NCBI GenBank assembly: GCA_946902875.1
Contig: OX336345.1
Coordinates: 21,111,395 to 21,175,394 of the forward strand
Source: Nematopogon swammerdamellus
Lineage: Eukaryota > Arthropoda > Insecta > Lepidoptera > Adelidae
DNA: 64,000 bases
Reading direction: 5' to 3'
In this document: positions 31,901-43,990 of the stretch, piece by piece
How the letters are laid out: every line of letters begins with the position of its first letter
How positions within the stretch are numbered: the stretch's first letter is position 1
The notes under the pieces: generated by a model
Databases searched by the model: none
What the model saw: the letters and a program-made list of their open reading frames with translations, nothing else
What the model was told of the DNA's origin: nothing
Program-made: the position numbers and the translations under genes

Positions 31901-34900
31901 ATTACCCTTTTAGAGCACATACCCGATCTGGTCCAGGTACATATCACACACGCTGAATCCCAATAATGGGGGTAAGCAGAGTAATCGGTGTTGTGCTGCA
32001 AGAACTCTGGTAAATTACAGCACAACACCGACCACCACATTTCGCAAAGTATTCGAACAAGATTCAATCGATCAAGCGCAGCAAGTAAGGCACGAAGACC
32101 CACCTGCTGCATGACTCGGTGGAAGTACAGTGAAAGGTGAAAGGTGGCGAGCCTGTCGCCCTTTAGCACGGCATCTTATCCTTATCCCTTAATCGCCTTT
32201 TACGGCATGCACGGGGAGAGATGCAGTGGGGATATTCTTTTTAAGTACCGGCCCCGCACGGTACGTGCCAATAAAATGAATAATTTAATAAATTATATTT
32301 TTGTTTTTCAGTACAAGTTGGAAAAGTCAGCCTTATACAAGAGGATCATACACTGCAATAGCTGTGGGCGCCACACAGGGAGACATCGAAAGTATAGCGG
32401 AACCAATATTCACCGATGCCAATCATTCTAAGGTATTTATTAACTGTTTAATTATTTAAATTGACCATGTGAAATTTCTGAGACATTATGAGACCTGGTT
32501 GCAATAGTAAAAACCTCAGTAGCTCAGTGGTGCGTTCGGTCGACTGTTGTTAAACAACCCTGTGCGCGGTCAGTACTTGGATGGGTGACCGCTCGACCGT
32601 TGGAGGCTGACCGTGGTTCGGATTCCACATAAAACTGTGGGTCCCTTCCCTTCTTACCTTACTAGGTGATAGGGTTTATCCCGCCCGGGTCGGTCGAAAC
32701 GGCTATGTAAATAGTTCGTGTGTTCCGTCCAGTTCAGTGTAGCCGACATGAAATGAAGGGAAGCACTAAATATTCTTAAATCTATGTTACATTTTCTCCA
32801 GGCCCACTAAAATGTTTACTTACGCTATTAAAATATTAAATAATTGTTTTTTTTTCTATTTTTGGCTTAGCTTTCAAATTAAATGAAACCTCACCATCAT
32901 TGCATCAGCCTTTGATAACTTTTTTTATCATGTCTAAACAGTTTGATTGATATGGATAATGAAATATTTCTTCATGAATGAATAAATAATTGTGCAATTC
33001 CTCTTACAAGCCAGTTGGCAACATTTTTTTTTTTTTTTTTATAGACTACCGGCACGGGTGGCTGTGCCCAAAGGTTCAAAGAACGATTAACACACAGCCA
33101 ATTGTTTATTGTATATTGTTTATTGTATAATTTCATCCATAGGTAGGTAACCTACGCTTGGACATGTCGAAAATTCCGCCAGTTCTAAATTCAATGCGAA
33201 GAATAACTGACAAACAAACTTCGCAAGTCACAATGTTTTGTTAGTACCTTATATATAAGTATTATAATTCAAGTAATTCACAATAATTTAACGCATACTA
33301 CCGCTCACAAGAACATTAATATTTACAGCATAAGCATGAACACTCAAGAATCTGACCACTCTGCCTATTTACATTACCTATATCTGGTGTATAGTGCCAT
33401 CGTAAATTTTGATACTTTATTATATCAAGTCAAATAAAAACAATTAGTTTACGTTTATTACAAAGAAATGTAATAAGTCATATTAAAAATCTAATGATAC
33501 AAAGTGTATCCAATTGTCAAAGTTGTTAGTGGGAAAAACAGTAGTCAGACTCTTATATAAAATTACGGTCAGTTAACGCATCCTTAACAGTATAATAACT
33601 CTTTTCAATTAACATTAGTTTAATCCGTCGTTTAAAATTATTGTCATCTAATTGTTTTATGTTAGAAGACAGTTTATTATAAAATCTAACACTATTACAG
33701 ATAAAGCTTTTTCACGTTTTGGATAATCTATGTCTTATTAATTGTACATTATTCTTACAGCGTGTGTCATAGTTATGATTGTCGGAGTTAAGAGAGGAAT
33801 CATGAATATATTTTCTGGCATAGCATATGTTCTGGTAAACATATGCACTTGGTAAAGTCATGATTCCTATCTCTCCGAATGCTGTCCTACAAGTATCTCT
33901 AGTTTTCATATTTAAGATGTACCGCAAGGCCCTCTTCTGTAATAAAAATATTCTATTTGAATCTGCTGCATTTCCCCAAAACATAAGGCCATATGACATG
34001 ATGCTCTCAAAATAGGCATGATATATGATGAATAACCCCACTCCTCGCGAAACCACGCTCAGAGAGGCGCCATGCCAGTTACAAGGCGGACAAAGAGGTT
34101 GTTGTCTAATTTATTAACACGCCTTTTGAAGATTCCCAGGTTATAGGTGGTGGGGAACACACCCGCCGAAAGACCGTTCCATATTTTCGCCGTACGACAT
34201 AGGAACGATTTCGAAAAGCGATGCGTTCTCAGAAGTTGTCTGTCAACAACATATGGATGTTCCGAGCGAGTCCGGCGGGTGTGACGAATACGGATCGGGG
34301 CAGGAGGGAGTTATTGAGGGGTATAGCATAATAACTTTATGGGAGCAAGAAAGAACTTTAATTTCCATTAATTTCAGTTTATTTTGATGCATTTTGGCAT
34401 ACATTTACATAACACTTGAAAAGGCCATCATAATTTTTTATCCATCATTTATATTAGTTCGGAGAGCAGATTGATCTGACGATGTCAATGCCTATGTATT
34501 TCAAAAGGGGAGTCTCCGGTAGGGCACCTACCTTCTCGGAAGCGATATTGGTAAAAGATATATGAGCGCTTTCTATAGAAAAAGTGTAAAGCTTTAAAAG
34601 GCCTGTAAAATAGTCCGCAACGACATATATCTATATGCTATGGTTAATTCACAAATTGATAAAACATGACTAAAAGATATATTTAAAATTAATTTTAATA
34701 TGTTGATTTAATATATTTTATATATAATAATAAGATATTTAATATATCGTCAGGAAAATGTTATGCTAAGCTCACGTGTCCGAAGTTGTGTTAGCGTTTA
34801 CAAATACCTACAAGAATTTGATGCAGAGCTATTTGCAGAAATACTTTTTTTATTTTCCCTAGATATCAGTGGAGGGGGAAGGGAGGGAAAAGGGGGAGGA

Positions 34901-35782
34901 CGGAAATGAGCAGAGGTGAGGAAGGGGTGGAAGAGTGAGGGAGGGACTGGATAGATGGTAGGGAGGGAGAGCGGAGTGGAGGGAGGTGGAGGTAAGGAGG
35001 GGGAGGGAATAGACGGGAAGAGAGGGATGGAGAGGAGAGAGGACTCAGGGGAGGCGGTGGGATTGTAGGGAGGGAGGAAGGGGATTGAGGGAGAAGAAGG
35101 GAGGGGGGAGAAAGAGAAAGTGATCCCTCCCAAGAGAGAGAGAGAATATAAGAGAGAGAAGTGATCGTTTATTATCATATTTGCGTTTAAATCTGATTTT
35201 ATATTAAATGGAGTCTACAGCGAGCAAAGCCGTGGGCAAAAGCTAGTATACAAATCACAGATTACTTAATAGTTACTTCGTAACAGATAAATCTCTCCAT
35301 AGAAAAAGTTCCATACCTACGGCTTTAATAGCCTAATGCTTCACGTCGCCAATCGCTGCGTGCGAAAATTTACCTAAACGATCGAGTGTAAAGTGATTAT
35401 TGCTTTGCAGCTGCGCGCAGTAGCGTGGGCGAGCGTGTAGGTATGCTTCGCGCGGCTGACGAATTTCCACTGAATTAGGCTCGCCGGCGGCCCGCCGGGC
35501 GGTAGGTAGTTAGCGCGCGCAAGTACATAGAGTGCGTGAGGCCTGACAATATGTTTGGAACATCTGAACTGATCATGTATTTCTATGGTTTTACAGCCTG
35601 TCTTACTGTTTGCTGGCGAGCACACACATAGCAACTTCTACTCGACAGTGCACGGGGCGTATTTATCCGGTCGGACGGCGGCCCAACTCGTACTAGCGGC
35701 CGAACAGGCGCGCGAGGTCATAGTCGAATGCGGCGACACTAGCGACCTCAGTTCCTGGATACAAGGCCTTTCGTTAGAATAG
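28977..35782 (+). CDS. FAD polyamine oxidase (SMOX/PAOX-like)
   Basis: Three exons: 28977-30322 (448 codons plus 2 nt), 32312-32432 and 35597-35782 (TAG stop), about 550 aa. Flavin amine oxidase family: oxidises spermine or N1-acetylpolyamines, giving H2O2 and an aldehyde. Visible motifs: Rossmann ILIIGGGMAGL (21-31), LGGRI (54-58), GANWIHG (71-77), CTLPLGVLK in the second half of exon 1, YTRGSYTAIAVGAT in exon 2, and GEHTHSNFYSTVHGA (about 496-510) in exon 3, the C-terminal FAD-binding signature. Residues about 248-296 are an acidic then Ala/Pro/Ser-rich insert, a length difference seen among SMOX forms. ATG 28977 is the first methionine in frame. No clear peroxisomal C-terminal signal, which argues mildly for a cytosolic spermine-oxidase type; the substrate cannot be settled from sequence. 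Intron 1 holds a MITE starting 32 bp after exon 1. Confidence 0.95.
30354..30707. mobile_element. MITE copy M1 (TATAGACTG TIRs)
   Basis: tatagactgtttttttggaa on the left is mirrored by ttccaaaaaaacagactata on the right, and the TIR continues through gacggagtaaagtgacgttt to about 45 bp. Length 354 bp, no coding. TA-flanked (mariner-type). A second copy is at 36195-36864. Confidence 0.92.
30708..31317. other. AT-rich intron sequence
   Basis: SMOX-like intron 1, A/T-rich with tata/ttat simple repeats. A short GC palindrome (gccgccggcggcgg) is at about 30973. Nothing else recognised. Confidence 0.5.
31318..31570 (-). mobile_element. LINE 3'-end fragment
   Basis: Sequence like gatgcccgtggacattctg and ccggtctgactggagtcttt recurs in reverse at 18195-18260 and in part at 10360-10385, next to LINE C-terminal remnants. 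Confidence 0.5.
31735..32270 (-). mobile_element. Two abutting repeats (gtttcccggtgggg repeat and AAGGCGACTAAGGG repeat)
   Basis: 31745-31935 carries acacctgtttcccggtgggg and ccacgtgccacgatcctgac, a repeat also hinted at 39560-39620. 31940-32270 is a reverse-complement AAGGCGACTAAGGG-family copy. It lies just before SMOX-like exon 2. Confidence 0.7.
32509..32766 (+). mobile_element. 5S/tRNA composite SINE, 3' truncated
   Basis: cagtagctcagtggtgcgtt, gcggtcagtacttggatggg and tgaccgtggttcggattcca are in family order, then the core. It stops at about 32766 without the gctgacatcacgg tail. Confidence 0.82.
32767..33440. other. AT-rich intron sequence
   Basis: SMOX-like intron 2. A short T-tract plus LINE-end fragment (gcacgggtggctgtgccc) is at 33020-33075; otherwise unassigned. 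Confidence 0.45.
33441..34330 (-). mobile_element. Two LINE remnants in SMOX-like intron 2
   Basis: 33440-34025: a minus-strand frame encodes YHAYFESIMSYGLMFWGNAA and a long reverse-transcriptase C terminus, plus the 3' end also seen at 14740-14960. 34030-34330 is a different CR1-type 3' end (cgcgaaaccacgctcag, cgccatgccag), like 26140-26700 and 51310-51410. Confidence 0.8.
34860..35165. repeat. Purine-rich (GGGAGG/GA) low-complexity tract
   Basis: About 300 bp, almost pure G/A on the plus strand. Open frames over it are artefacts. Confidence 0.9.
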
Positions 35783-36194
35783 TTTTAATTTCTTGCTGAG
35801 AACACACAACATGTTATGTTCTGTGGGGCCTGTTTTCTGTAGTTGCACTCAATGAGGCTGTTGTCGAAATATTTTAGTTTTATCTCTTTTTATCTAGGAA
35901 GAATGAAACTAACATTTTTGGACATAATATTTGGCCAGCGTTTGTCACTGGCCCAAGCAAGGGTGATATGAGGAATCACCTTATCATGACAGTGTTAGGC
36001 ACCGGTTGCGCTTTGTAAATAGTAAATCTATAATAATTGACTGTTAAATGTGATTGTGTATGGTTTATGTGACAAATTTTGCAAGTTTTTGACCGTAGAA
36101 TATTTGTTTATGAATTATTTCTAAGTCTTGGAAGTATTGAAGCTTATGTAATTGGAAAAGCAGAAGTTTGGAGATGAGGCGAATCAGAAAGTAT
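35783..36194 (+). other. SMOX-like 3' region
   Basis: Non-repetitive sequence after the stop codon, probably 3' UTR. No canonical AATAAA was seen before the MITE at 36195, so the polyadenylation site is not placed. Confidence 0.4.
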
Positions 36195-36864
36195 TATAGT
36201 CTGTTTTTTTGAAAGACAAAGTAAAGTGACGTTTGGAGTGTTGCCAGTTTCTGGCGAATTTTTAATAGGCATGTAGTTGCTATTGATACTTTTATCGATT
36301 GATTAACTAATGAAATGCTGTAAACTCTAATATTTAGCTAATTGTGGATTTAATTGACAAAATATTAAGCTAAATCGTTTTTTTTTTTTTTTGTGGATAC
36401 TGACACGGTTGGCTACATCACCTACAACATCCGTGATGTCAGCCCATAACACCGGGTGAACTTGGTGCCACGTCAGTGCTTCCCTTCGGTCGTGCCGGCT
36501 ACACTGAACTGGACGGAAAACACAAACTATTTACATAGCCGTTTCGACCGACCTTTCATTCAGTGCGGTGGTACCAACCCGGGCGGGTTAAAACCTACCA
36601 CCTAGTAATATAAGAAGGGAGTCATATCCCTTAGTCGCCTTTTACGACATACACGGGGAAAATGTTTTCTATCTAGAAAAATGTTAAGTTTAAGGCAGCG
36701 CCACAGGTAGTGCATAATATGTGTGAAGGTGTGTCGTGTTCGTGTCGTGTAAAAGTCGATACCTACTATTTTCATTGACTACAATCAATAGTGGTGCAAA
36801 GCGTGCAACACTCTAATGTCAGTCAAACGTCAATTTACTCCGTCTTCCAAAAAAACAGACTATA
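36195..36864. mobile_element. MITE copy M2, interrupted by a core-SINE
   Basis: Same TIRs and interior as M1 (30354-30707), but the sequence is broken at about 36377 by a T-tract and a reverse-complement core-SINE up to about 36680, after which M1-like sequence (ctagaaaaatgttaag) resumes. Confidence 0.9.
36377..36680 (-). mobile_element. Core-SINE inserted in MITE M2
   Basis: T-rich end at the left, then acatccgtgatgtcagccca, cggctacactgaactggacg, the core gtggtaccaacccgggcggg, and the head gtcgccttttacgacataca. Confidence 0.88.
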
Positions 36865-37129
36865 ATTGAATATATATAATATATAGTAAATGATGTAATT
36901 GAAAATTCTCTGATTGATACTCGGCACATTAGCTGTATTTCTTAATATACAATATTTTTTCAAGGCTAATACGCTTCAAAATCACTGAATGAGACAGCTT
37001 TAGAAGTTACCGCTTGTAGCACCTCTGTGAGGATGAAGAGCCAGTACTAAATATTGAGACATCGAGCATTTTTTTTTATATTCTTTATTTTGGCGCTGTG
37101 AAATTTGTTCGGAAGTGTTGTTGTTGTAC

Positions 37130-38245
37130 GATTTTCTTGAATAACGTTTGCAGATGAAGTGGCTTCAACCAGCGCAGTGTGGACTGTCAAACTAACTCAA
37201 AATGAATGTTACGACTGGAGTACCTTTTTCTAGTAAAAAAATCCTATAAATGACATCATCGATGTCCTATCTGTTAACTGAATCGGATATTTGTTTGGTA
37301 ATCCATATGCTCTGCCAGTCTAGTGGTAGGGTTTAGGGTAATAGCACATACATTTTTTGATTTTATGGTTGTGGGTTCGAGCCTCACTTGTGCAAATGGT
37401 TTTTTGTTTTGCTTTTTTTTTTAAGTATTTTTTTTTTTTTTTTTGGTGTTAAGTATTAAAACTTAAGACCCCTCATGTGCGAGCGGACCCGATTAGCTGT
37501 CAGCCCTTGAGTGCGGCGCCATTTTGGCCAAAATAAATTTTGGTCAAAATCGGGCGCTCTGCGTTTTTGGCGATATTTCTAGACTTTTTTCTTTTAAACG
37601 TATATGAAAAGGTTTTATTTTCCAAATGTACATAAAATTTTCTATAATTTCATTGGTAATGTGTTTAATACTATCATTATTAAACTGGTTTAAAAAAATC
37701 AAGAATTTTCGGAACGGTTTTTGCCTAGGGGGTTACCAAAATTACGATACTTTACGAATAAATCGTTCCTCAGCGCCGAGAAACTATTGTAAATGAAGAT
37801 TACTTACCCTTCCATCGTTTTTCACAAAGAAAACACCAAAAAATCCACAAGAAACCACTAAAAACACGAGGCGCACACGTCACCGTCCGCGAACACAGAG
37901 AGACCGACTGAAGATCGCTTGTCAATAATTATTTGACAGGACAAGCACATAGAAGTGTGTATTTTTAGGTAGCCTACTCTTTCATCAATTACTAGACATT
38001 CGTTAGAAGAGTTAAGAAGGATGTTGCACGTTACAATAAATTATTTGTATGAAGTCGTCCGAGCCGCCCCGCGGGGGCGGGCCGCACATCCGACACAGCA
38101 AATGACACCGCCCCCACGGGGCCGTACGCACGTCAGGGGATATGGTTATTTTCACTTGACGTTAGTTTGACAGTTGACACCGATTGTCAGCTGTCACCGC
38201 TCGTCAGCTGTCACTTCATCTGCAAACAATACAAGATAATTTGGC
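37130..38245. mobile_element. Candidate ~1.1-kb TIR element with tRNA-like module
   Basis: gtttgcagatgaagtg (37152) is mirrored perfectly by cacttcatctgcaaac (38212-38227), and further in gactgtcaaactaac by gttagtttgacagt. 37311-37388 contains tctagtggtaggg (A-box like) and gggttcgagcc (B-box like), followed by a long T-rich stretch. A GC-rich block lies at 38060-38135. No transposase; the target duplication is unclear. Confidence 0.6.
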
Positions 38246-40343
38246 AGTGGTGTCTACTAAACACTGCGTTAGGGTAATTTTTATTTACATGAAGTTAATG
38301 TTTCTTGACTTATCGAGCAATCCTTCGATATAGTTTCATTGTAATAGTAGAATTTGTATGTGAGCCAATATAAACTTTATACTTAGAGATAGGTATGGTT
38401 GAACCAAACATGAATTTTCCTGTGAAATTGCATAGTTGTAACACTTTCTTTGGTCCGATTTAGTCATGAACGGAGAGATTTCGACATGCTAAACCAACTT
38501 CAGAGCGACGTATAAGTGTGGTGCGTTCTACATATAATACTCTTAAACCTTAGATTTGATTGGGTGGGTGATTCAGAGTCCCTTTAAACTGCGGTAATAC
38601 TGATGACAACACTGATCATATGGTTTAAGATATTATAGGATTCCAAATCACTCTCTGAACAAACCCCATGATTTTTTTTTTATTTGAGGTTTACTGAACG
38701 TCTTTTAAATGAAATGGACCGCGGTTTTGACTTTTAAGATCATGCTATGCAACACGGCTGCTGTACTAACGTATTTGAACGTAATTGCTTCAAATGTATT
38801 TTACTTAGGGTATACATTTTACTTTTTACCTACAATCTGTGTCTCTCTGTACAAACAATTTTATCAAAATAAGGTTACGTATAATATTATTTTATGAAAT
38901 CTTAATTTTGTTTAGCTATAGCCATTTTTGGCTACAGCTAAATAAAACATAGTAACTATATTGATATTTTAATCACTACAGCACTTTACAAAAAAACATT
39001 TTAATTACAAATCCAAAATTTTCCCCCTAAGCTTGTCCCTTCAACAAATATTTTTAATTTATCATTAAATTGAACGAGAACTTTATTACTTAATATTTAA
39101 ATTAATTTCTCGTACAAAGAAACACGTTGAGTAGAAAAATCGGTACAAAATAAAATGTTATACCCTATGCCCAAATGAAGTGATGTTTGGATTACGTTAG
39201 TATGGGAGTGGAATAGGGTGGTGTCGATGTGTGTGTGGCATGCTTTTAAGGATTACAAAACTTTATTTGTGAATATTAATTACCAAAGAAAGGTGTTAAT
39301 TGACATCAACGCCAAATATGTGACGGATGTGAAATCATTGGCAATTATTTAAAAGAATATGTGTTTTTGTTGGTTAGAATAGTTAGGTTTTTTTACATTA
39401 CCAATTATAATAAAATATAATGTTATGTCCATGTGTTTATCACAGGACATCTTCCAACTTCTGAATCAATTAATGAACTGTGAGAGAAATTTTAAGATCT
39501 CTTTGGCAGGCTGTTCATAATAATATTGTTGAAGATATTGAAGGTGAACCTTCTTGTTGAGCACGTGCCTGTTTCCTAACGGAGTAGATAGAGACATCAG
39601 ATCCCCACGTGCCACGAAGCGTGCCGTCTATCATCAAATGCAGTAATTTAAACAGAAAACAAATGTTAGTAAAGATGATTTTAAATAAATTTTGGAGAAG
39701 TTGTACATTTTAAGTGAGTGCACAATATTCGTTATAGAAATGATAAGTTTTTTTTTTTACAATATAAGGGTTTTCTAACCATCAGATGTTTTGGAAAAAT
39801 ACTATGGGTCAAAAATAACTTCTAAACACTATTAAACTGATCTAAACGACAGTTCACAGCTAGACATATTATATTTTATGCCTCTCAAATTAATTTTCTC
39901 CAGTCCACCCGGATTTTAGCGCCCAAAACTATATTGTTAAGACAAAATGAAAGCTTTGTTAAGCAAAAAGATTTGTTAAGTATCCATATTTGTGACGCAA
40001 ATTGTAATATTAATGTTGTATTCAAATGCAAAATATTCTCATACGTGTGACGGTGAATCTCAACGTATGTTAGTGACAGCATGTTTGGAAGTTAGAGGCC
40101 TAGAAATGGCTCTAAGGTATCCATCTGATGCCGTCAATGTTCCTGCTTGACTGGTTATGTTAAATTACATTTATGAAAATAAGTAGCAGTTTAAGTTAAA
40201 GTAACTTTACTTCATATTGCAACTCTGTTTTCGTATTTTAACTATGGCAACACTAATTTTGTAGATGCTTCGGGTGTCTAACTAAACAGGCGATGCATCT
40301 TCGTCACAAAACTCATTGTAATTTTGGCTGAGACGTACCAGAA
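38246..40343. other. AT-rich intergenic sequence, no gene seen
   Basis: Only short chance frames. 39560-39620 resembles the repeat at 31770-31830 (gtttcc...ggagtagatagagac, ccccacgtgccacg). Confidence 0.5.
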
Positions 40344-40614
40344 TCTTGTCACACTCACTTGTCAAAATGTTGAACTAACATTTAAATCAATGTGACAACC
40401 TAGTCCTGTCTCGCTCGTTATGGAAGTGAAGAGTGAGACAGAAATACATTGTCACTTTAATTTTGACATTTATAGATTGATGGAAATACTTGATTGCTCC
40501 AAAAACATTTTACAGAAACAAGCTTGTAAATTTTACATGAGATTCTTCTTCTTCGTCTTCTTCCTTTTAATTCAAAGGCAGACTTATCAACAGTTGACAA
40601 TTGAGTGTGACAAG
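40344..40614. mobile_element. MITE with CTTGTCACACTCA ends
   Basis: cttgtcacactcacttgtca on the left; the right end ttgacaattgagtgtgacaa is its inverted counterpart. About 270 bp, no coding. Confidence 0.65.
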
Positions 40615-40628
40615 GTATTAATGATATT

Positions 40629-41114
40629 ATACACGGTGTTAACCTAAATATGCGACATTCCCGAAAGGGGGTTATTCTGGGTCACATACTGATACCGAAA
40701 AAGGGGGTATTTTTTTTTTGAGCTTTGGTTTTAAAATTTTCAATTTCTATATTTGGTGTAAAAACATGGTATTTCGTAATAGGATTCGCACTGCATTACC
40801 AAAAAAATCGAAAGCTGGGTAATATTTCAAATAAATTGAAAAATTCACATTCATATCGACACGATACAACAGCTAGCGGGCGACATGTCAGTCAGCTGGG
40901 TACGCACGGTCGCAGGCGCGCGGCGCGCGGCGACGCTCGCTACACCATTCCAAAGAGAAATTGTCGCTGAGGTAAAATTATTAATAAAATATGCAAATTT
41001 TTTTAAACTATTTTAGATTTTATTTTTAAGTACCACAGAATAATCAGTATACGAAATGGTTTAATATTCGGTATTAAAATTGAAATGTCGCGAAAAAAGT
41101 TAACACCCTGTATA
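40629..41114. mobile_element. MITE with TATACAGGGTGTTAAC ends
   Basis: tatacacggtgttaac at the left and gttaacaccctgtata at the right are inverted with one mismatch. About 486 bp, no transposase; TA-flanked, mariner-like. It starts 15 bp after the preceding MITE. Confidence 0.75.
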
Positions 41115-42234
41115 TTTAAAAGGGGTTGTCTACACGACATTCTGTGTTTACAAATGGCATGACCTTGAGCACCACAATATTACAAGAGAAAGTGGGAGGA
41201 CATGTCTGTTATTGAGAGCAAAAAAGAGACAAGTTTATGTTCAGGCGGGAAATTTGCCCAGATTTTAAAGTGCCACTTGCAGAGCACGGACTACACTTCA
41301 TTTTTAAACGTATAATACCATGGACGTGCCCCACCCATGTCAGTGGTTTTGAAATAAATTTCAATAAATGTATTTGCATAATTGTAATGTTGAGTTTATT
41401 CAAAGGGGGTCAAATAATTTGTTTTAAAGTACATAAGTATCCATACATAGGTATGCTTATTTGTTTTGCGCTTGCTTACCAAAGAATTTGGGTAACAATT
41501 TAGTTATTTTATGAAATTTAGATCTAGATAATTTTTACTTAGAATGTAAAAACTATGTTATCATTTTAAGAGTGAAGTTCTTAGACCGGACGCCTTAAAA
41601 CCTGTTTACACACTCCATCTTACTTGCACGCTACGTGTGTCATCTTGTTAATATTTTATACTGCGCCAGCTTATTTCTACTCGTACGAGACGGCGCTTGT
41701 AAGTGGAGTACCTGTCAGATGTTAGTGTAGCCAGTGGCTGTTTTAAAATTATGTACAACATTGGTTTTTGTTTTTGCAACTAAATATGTCATTTTGTTTC
41801 GAATTACTCATGAAATAAATGTAACTAACGTTGATCAAGATTAAAAGAAATTATTTTATTCAGTTGTAACGGAAAAGCTTTTTCGTTTATTGTTGGATAT
41901 TAAGCTAATTGTCCTATTTTTAAGTATATAAAAAAAAGTTTATTCAAGTGAGAATTTTTGTATGATTATGTTCTAGTCAGTATTGTATGTTTTTAGTGCT
42001 TCAATAAAATGATGTCTCATTGCAGTACGTGTGCACGGTGACAAATTATTGATTTCTGTAGGAGCATCCTCGGCTCAGAGCGGGCCGGCTACTGTGCAGT
42101 TTCCAATTTGTTGAGACGTAACGAGCACAGTTCATTGTGATAATGTTTTATTTGTGTCAAATACAATTTGAATAACATCCTGTATTTGTTTTTTTTTTCT
42201 CCTTTTAGTTCAGTTGGAGCCTTCGACAGGCTTA
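41115..42234. other. AT-rich intergenic sequence, no gene seen
   Basis: Nothing recognised. An isolated AATAAA occurs at about 42003. Confidence 0.45.
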
Positions 42235-42391
42235 AAGGTGAGACCGCACTATCGCGGCACTGCACTGCGAAGGAGCGGAGCGGCACGGCGCATCATAATA
42301 TTCTTTGTATGAAGTAAACCGCACTCCGCGGCAACAATTTGTGTCAATCAATTTGTATCCCACCATGCCACCTCTGCAGTGGTCTCACCCG
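42235..42391. mobile_element. Possible small MITE (AGGTGAGACC ends)
   Basis: aggtgagaccgcact on the left, agtggtctcaccc on the right. A GC-rich middle with repeated ggagcgg/gcggca. Short imperfect TIR, so tentative. Confidence 0.4.
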
Positions 42392-42439
42392 TATGGTTTA
42401 CTCACATATACCAAACCATAATGCCAACACCTGTTATGC

Positions 42440-42830
42440 TGCCATTACACTTTATATATTGCCAATTTCACCCCTAGGACGTGTCAGTCCAGCTTTAAGG
42501 CGGACTAAGTTTCTTGGGAAAAGCCTATTAACCCGCTATTTGAAGATCCGTGGATTGTAGTAGACAAAGATATTCCCCCGAAGTTCATTTCACATCTTAG
42601 CAGTCACAAGAACGATTTAGAGAATCATGCAATTGTGCGGAGGAAGAGGAATGAGGGAAGCAAGTTCATCAGAGCAGCGGCCATAGTTCAATGAATCAAC
42701 AATGTCTGTGCTTTAGTGGTCGATGGTCCTTAGTGAGTACAGAGTCGCCAATGAGGTGAATGGCTCGTCGCTGAATAGAATCCAAGGTTGAAAGAACTTC
42801 TTTCCCCCTGAGTACCTTCTTTCAAAGAAG
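42440..42830 (-). mobile_element. CR1/Jockey-type LINE 3' end, diverged
   Basis: Parallel to 43240-43700 block by block (gtgtcagtccagcttt, tattaacccgc, ttagagaatc, ggaagcaagttc, gaatggctcgtcgctgaata) at lower identity. Confidence 0.75.
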
Positions 42831-43219
42831 GTATGTACTCAGGGGAACCTAAGATAAATATGTTTTTATCTTAGAGAGAAACTCGAGCGAAAATGACTGC
42901 AATATGCCATCACATCACATGTCACAAGATTGTCACATGTGTGAGTGCTATGATTAGTTTTGTTTTTGCCGTTGTAGTGTGGTTGGAATGTGATACGTGA
43001 GTTCTGTTATGTAGTCTCATAGTCAATTAACCTGTTGGTTTCTAAAGGGGCCGGCCGGCCCCAATGTTTACTACTGTTGACTTCTAAAGGGGCCGGCTGG
43101 CCCCCAAAACCGTACAATTTCGTTTATTGCTGTCAATAATTTTTTTCTTTAGATTCCATGATTCACATAATTTTAATTATTCTATTAAGCATGGTAATTT
43201 CATTGGCATTCTGTTTCAA

Positions 43220-43239
<20 letters not shown>

Positions 43240-43250
<11 letters not shown>

Positions 43251-43990
43251 ATTGCTACCGAACTGGGTGGCTCTGTCCGAGGTCGCAACCTCAGGCGCAG
43301 CCAATTTCACCCCCGAGGAGGTGCCAGTCCGGCTTGGAGGTGGACTAATGTTGCTGGGGAAAGGCTATTAACCCGCGATTTGAAGATCTGTGGATTGTAG
43401 GAGTGGGGGAAGATATTTCCTGGGAGCCCGTTCCACACCTTTGCAGTGCGGCACAAGAACGATTTAGAGAATCGTGCAGTTCGAAGAACTCTTCTGTCGA
43501 CTACAAACGGGTGTTCCGCGAGAGTATGGCGGGTTTGGCGAAGGCGAACAGGAGGAGGAGGGATAAGGGAAGCAAGTTCGTCAGAGCAGCGGCCATAGTA
43601 GTACCGATAAAACAGGCTCAATGACCCAACGATACGTCTGTGCTTTAGAGGTTGAAGGTCCTTTGTGAGTACGGAGTCACCAATGAGGCGAATGGCTCGT
43701 CGCTGAATAGAATCCAAGGCTGAAAGAAGGTACTCAGGGGAACCCTCCCAAAGATGACTGCAATATTCCATCACCGGTCTTACTTGTGCTTTGTAGAGTG
43801 TAAGCAGTTGGACCGGCGTGAAAAATCGCCGACAGCGGTAAAGGACTCCTAATTTTCGAGACGCTAGTTTCGCCTTGGACTCTATGAACGATCGAAACCC
43901 AACGTCCCTGGACACCTCCATACCCAGGACGCCCAGACTACCATCGTTGGGGACTTGGCTGCCCTGAAAAGTGGCTTGGAGAGGAAACGG
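43240..43990 (-). mobile_element. CR1/Jockey-type LINE, reverse-transcriptase C terminus and 3' end
   Basis: An intact minus-strand frame of about 200 codons (43921-43307) carries YKAQVRPVMEYCSHLWEG, IQRRAIRLIG, LHRRIVGSLSLFYRYYYG-like and RTAKVWNGLPGNIFPHSY, the C-terminal region of ORF2. The element ends in a long T tract at 43228-43250 (poly-A on its own strand). 5' truncated at about 43990. Confidence 0.9.

Noticed and set aside
34798..35178. Pro/Ser/Leu-rich minus-strand frame
   Set aside because: Created by a purine-rich low-complexity tract.
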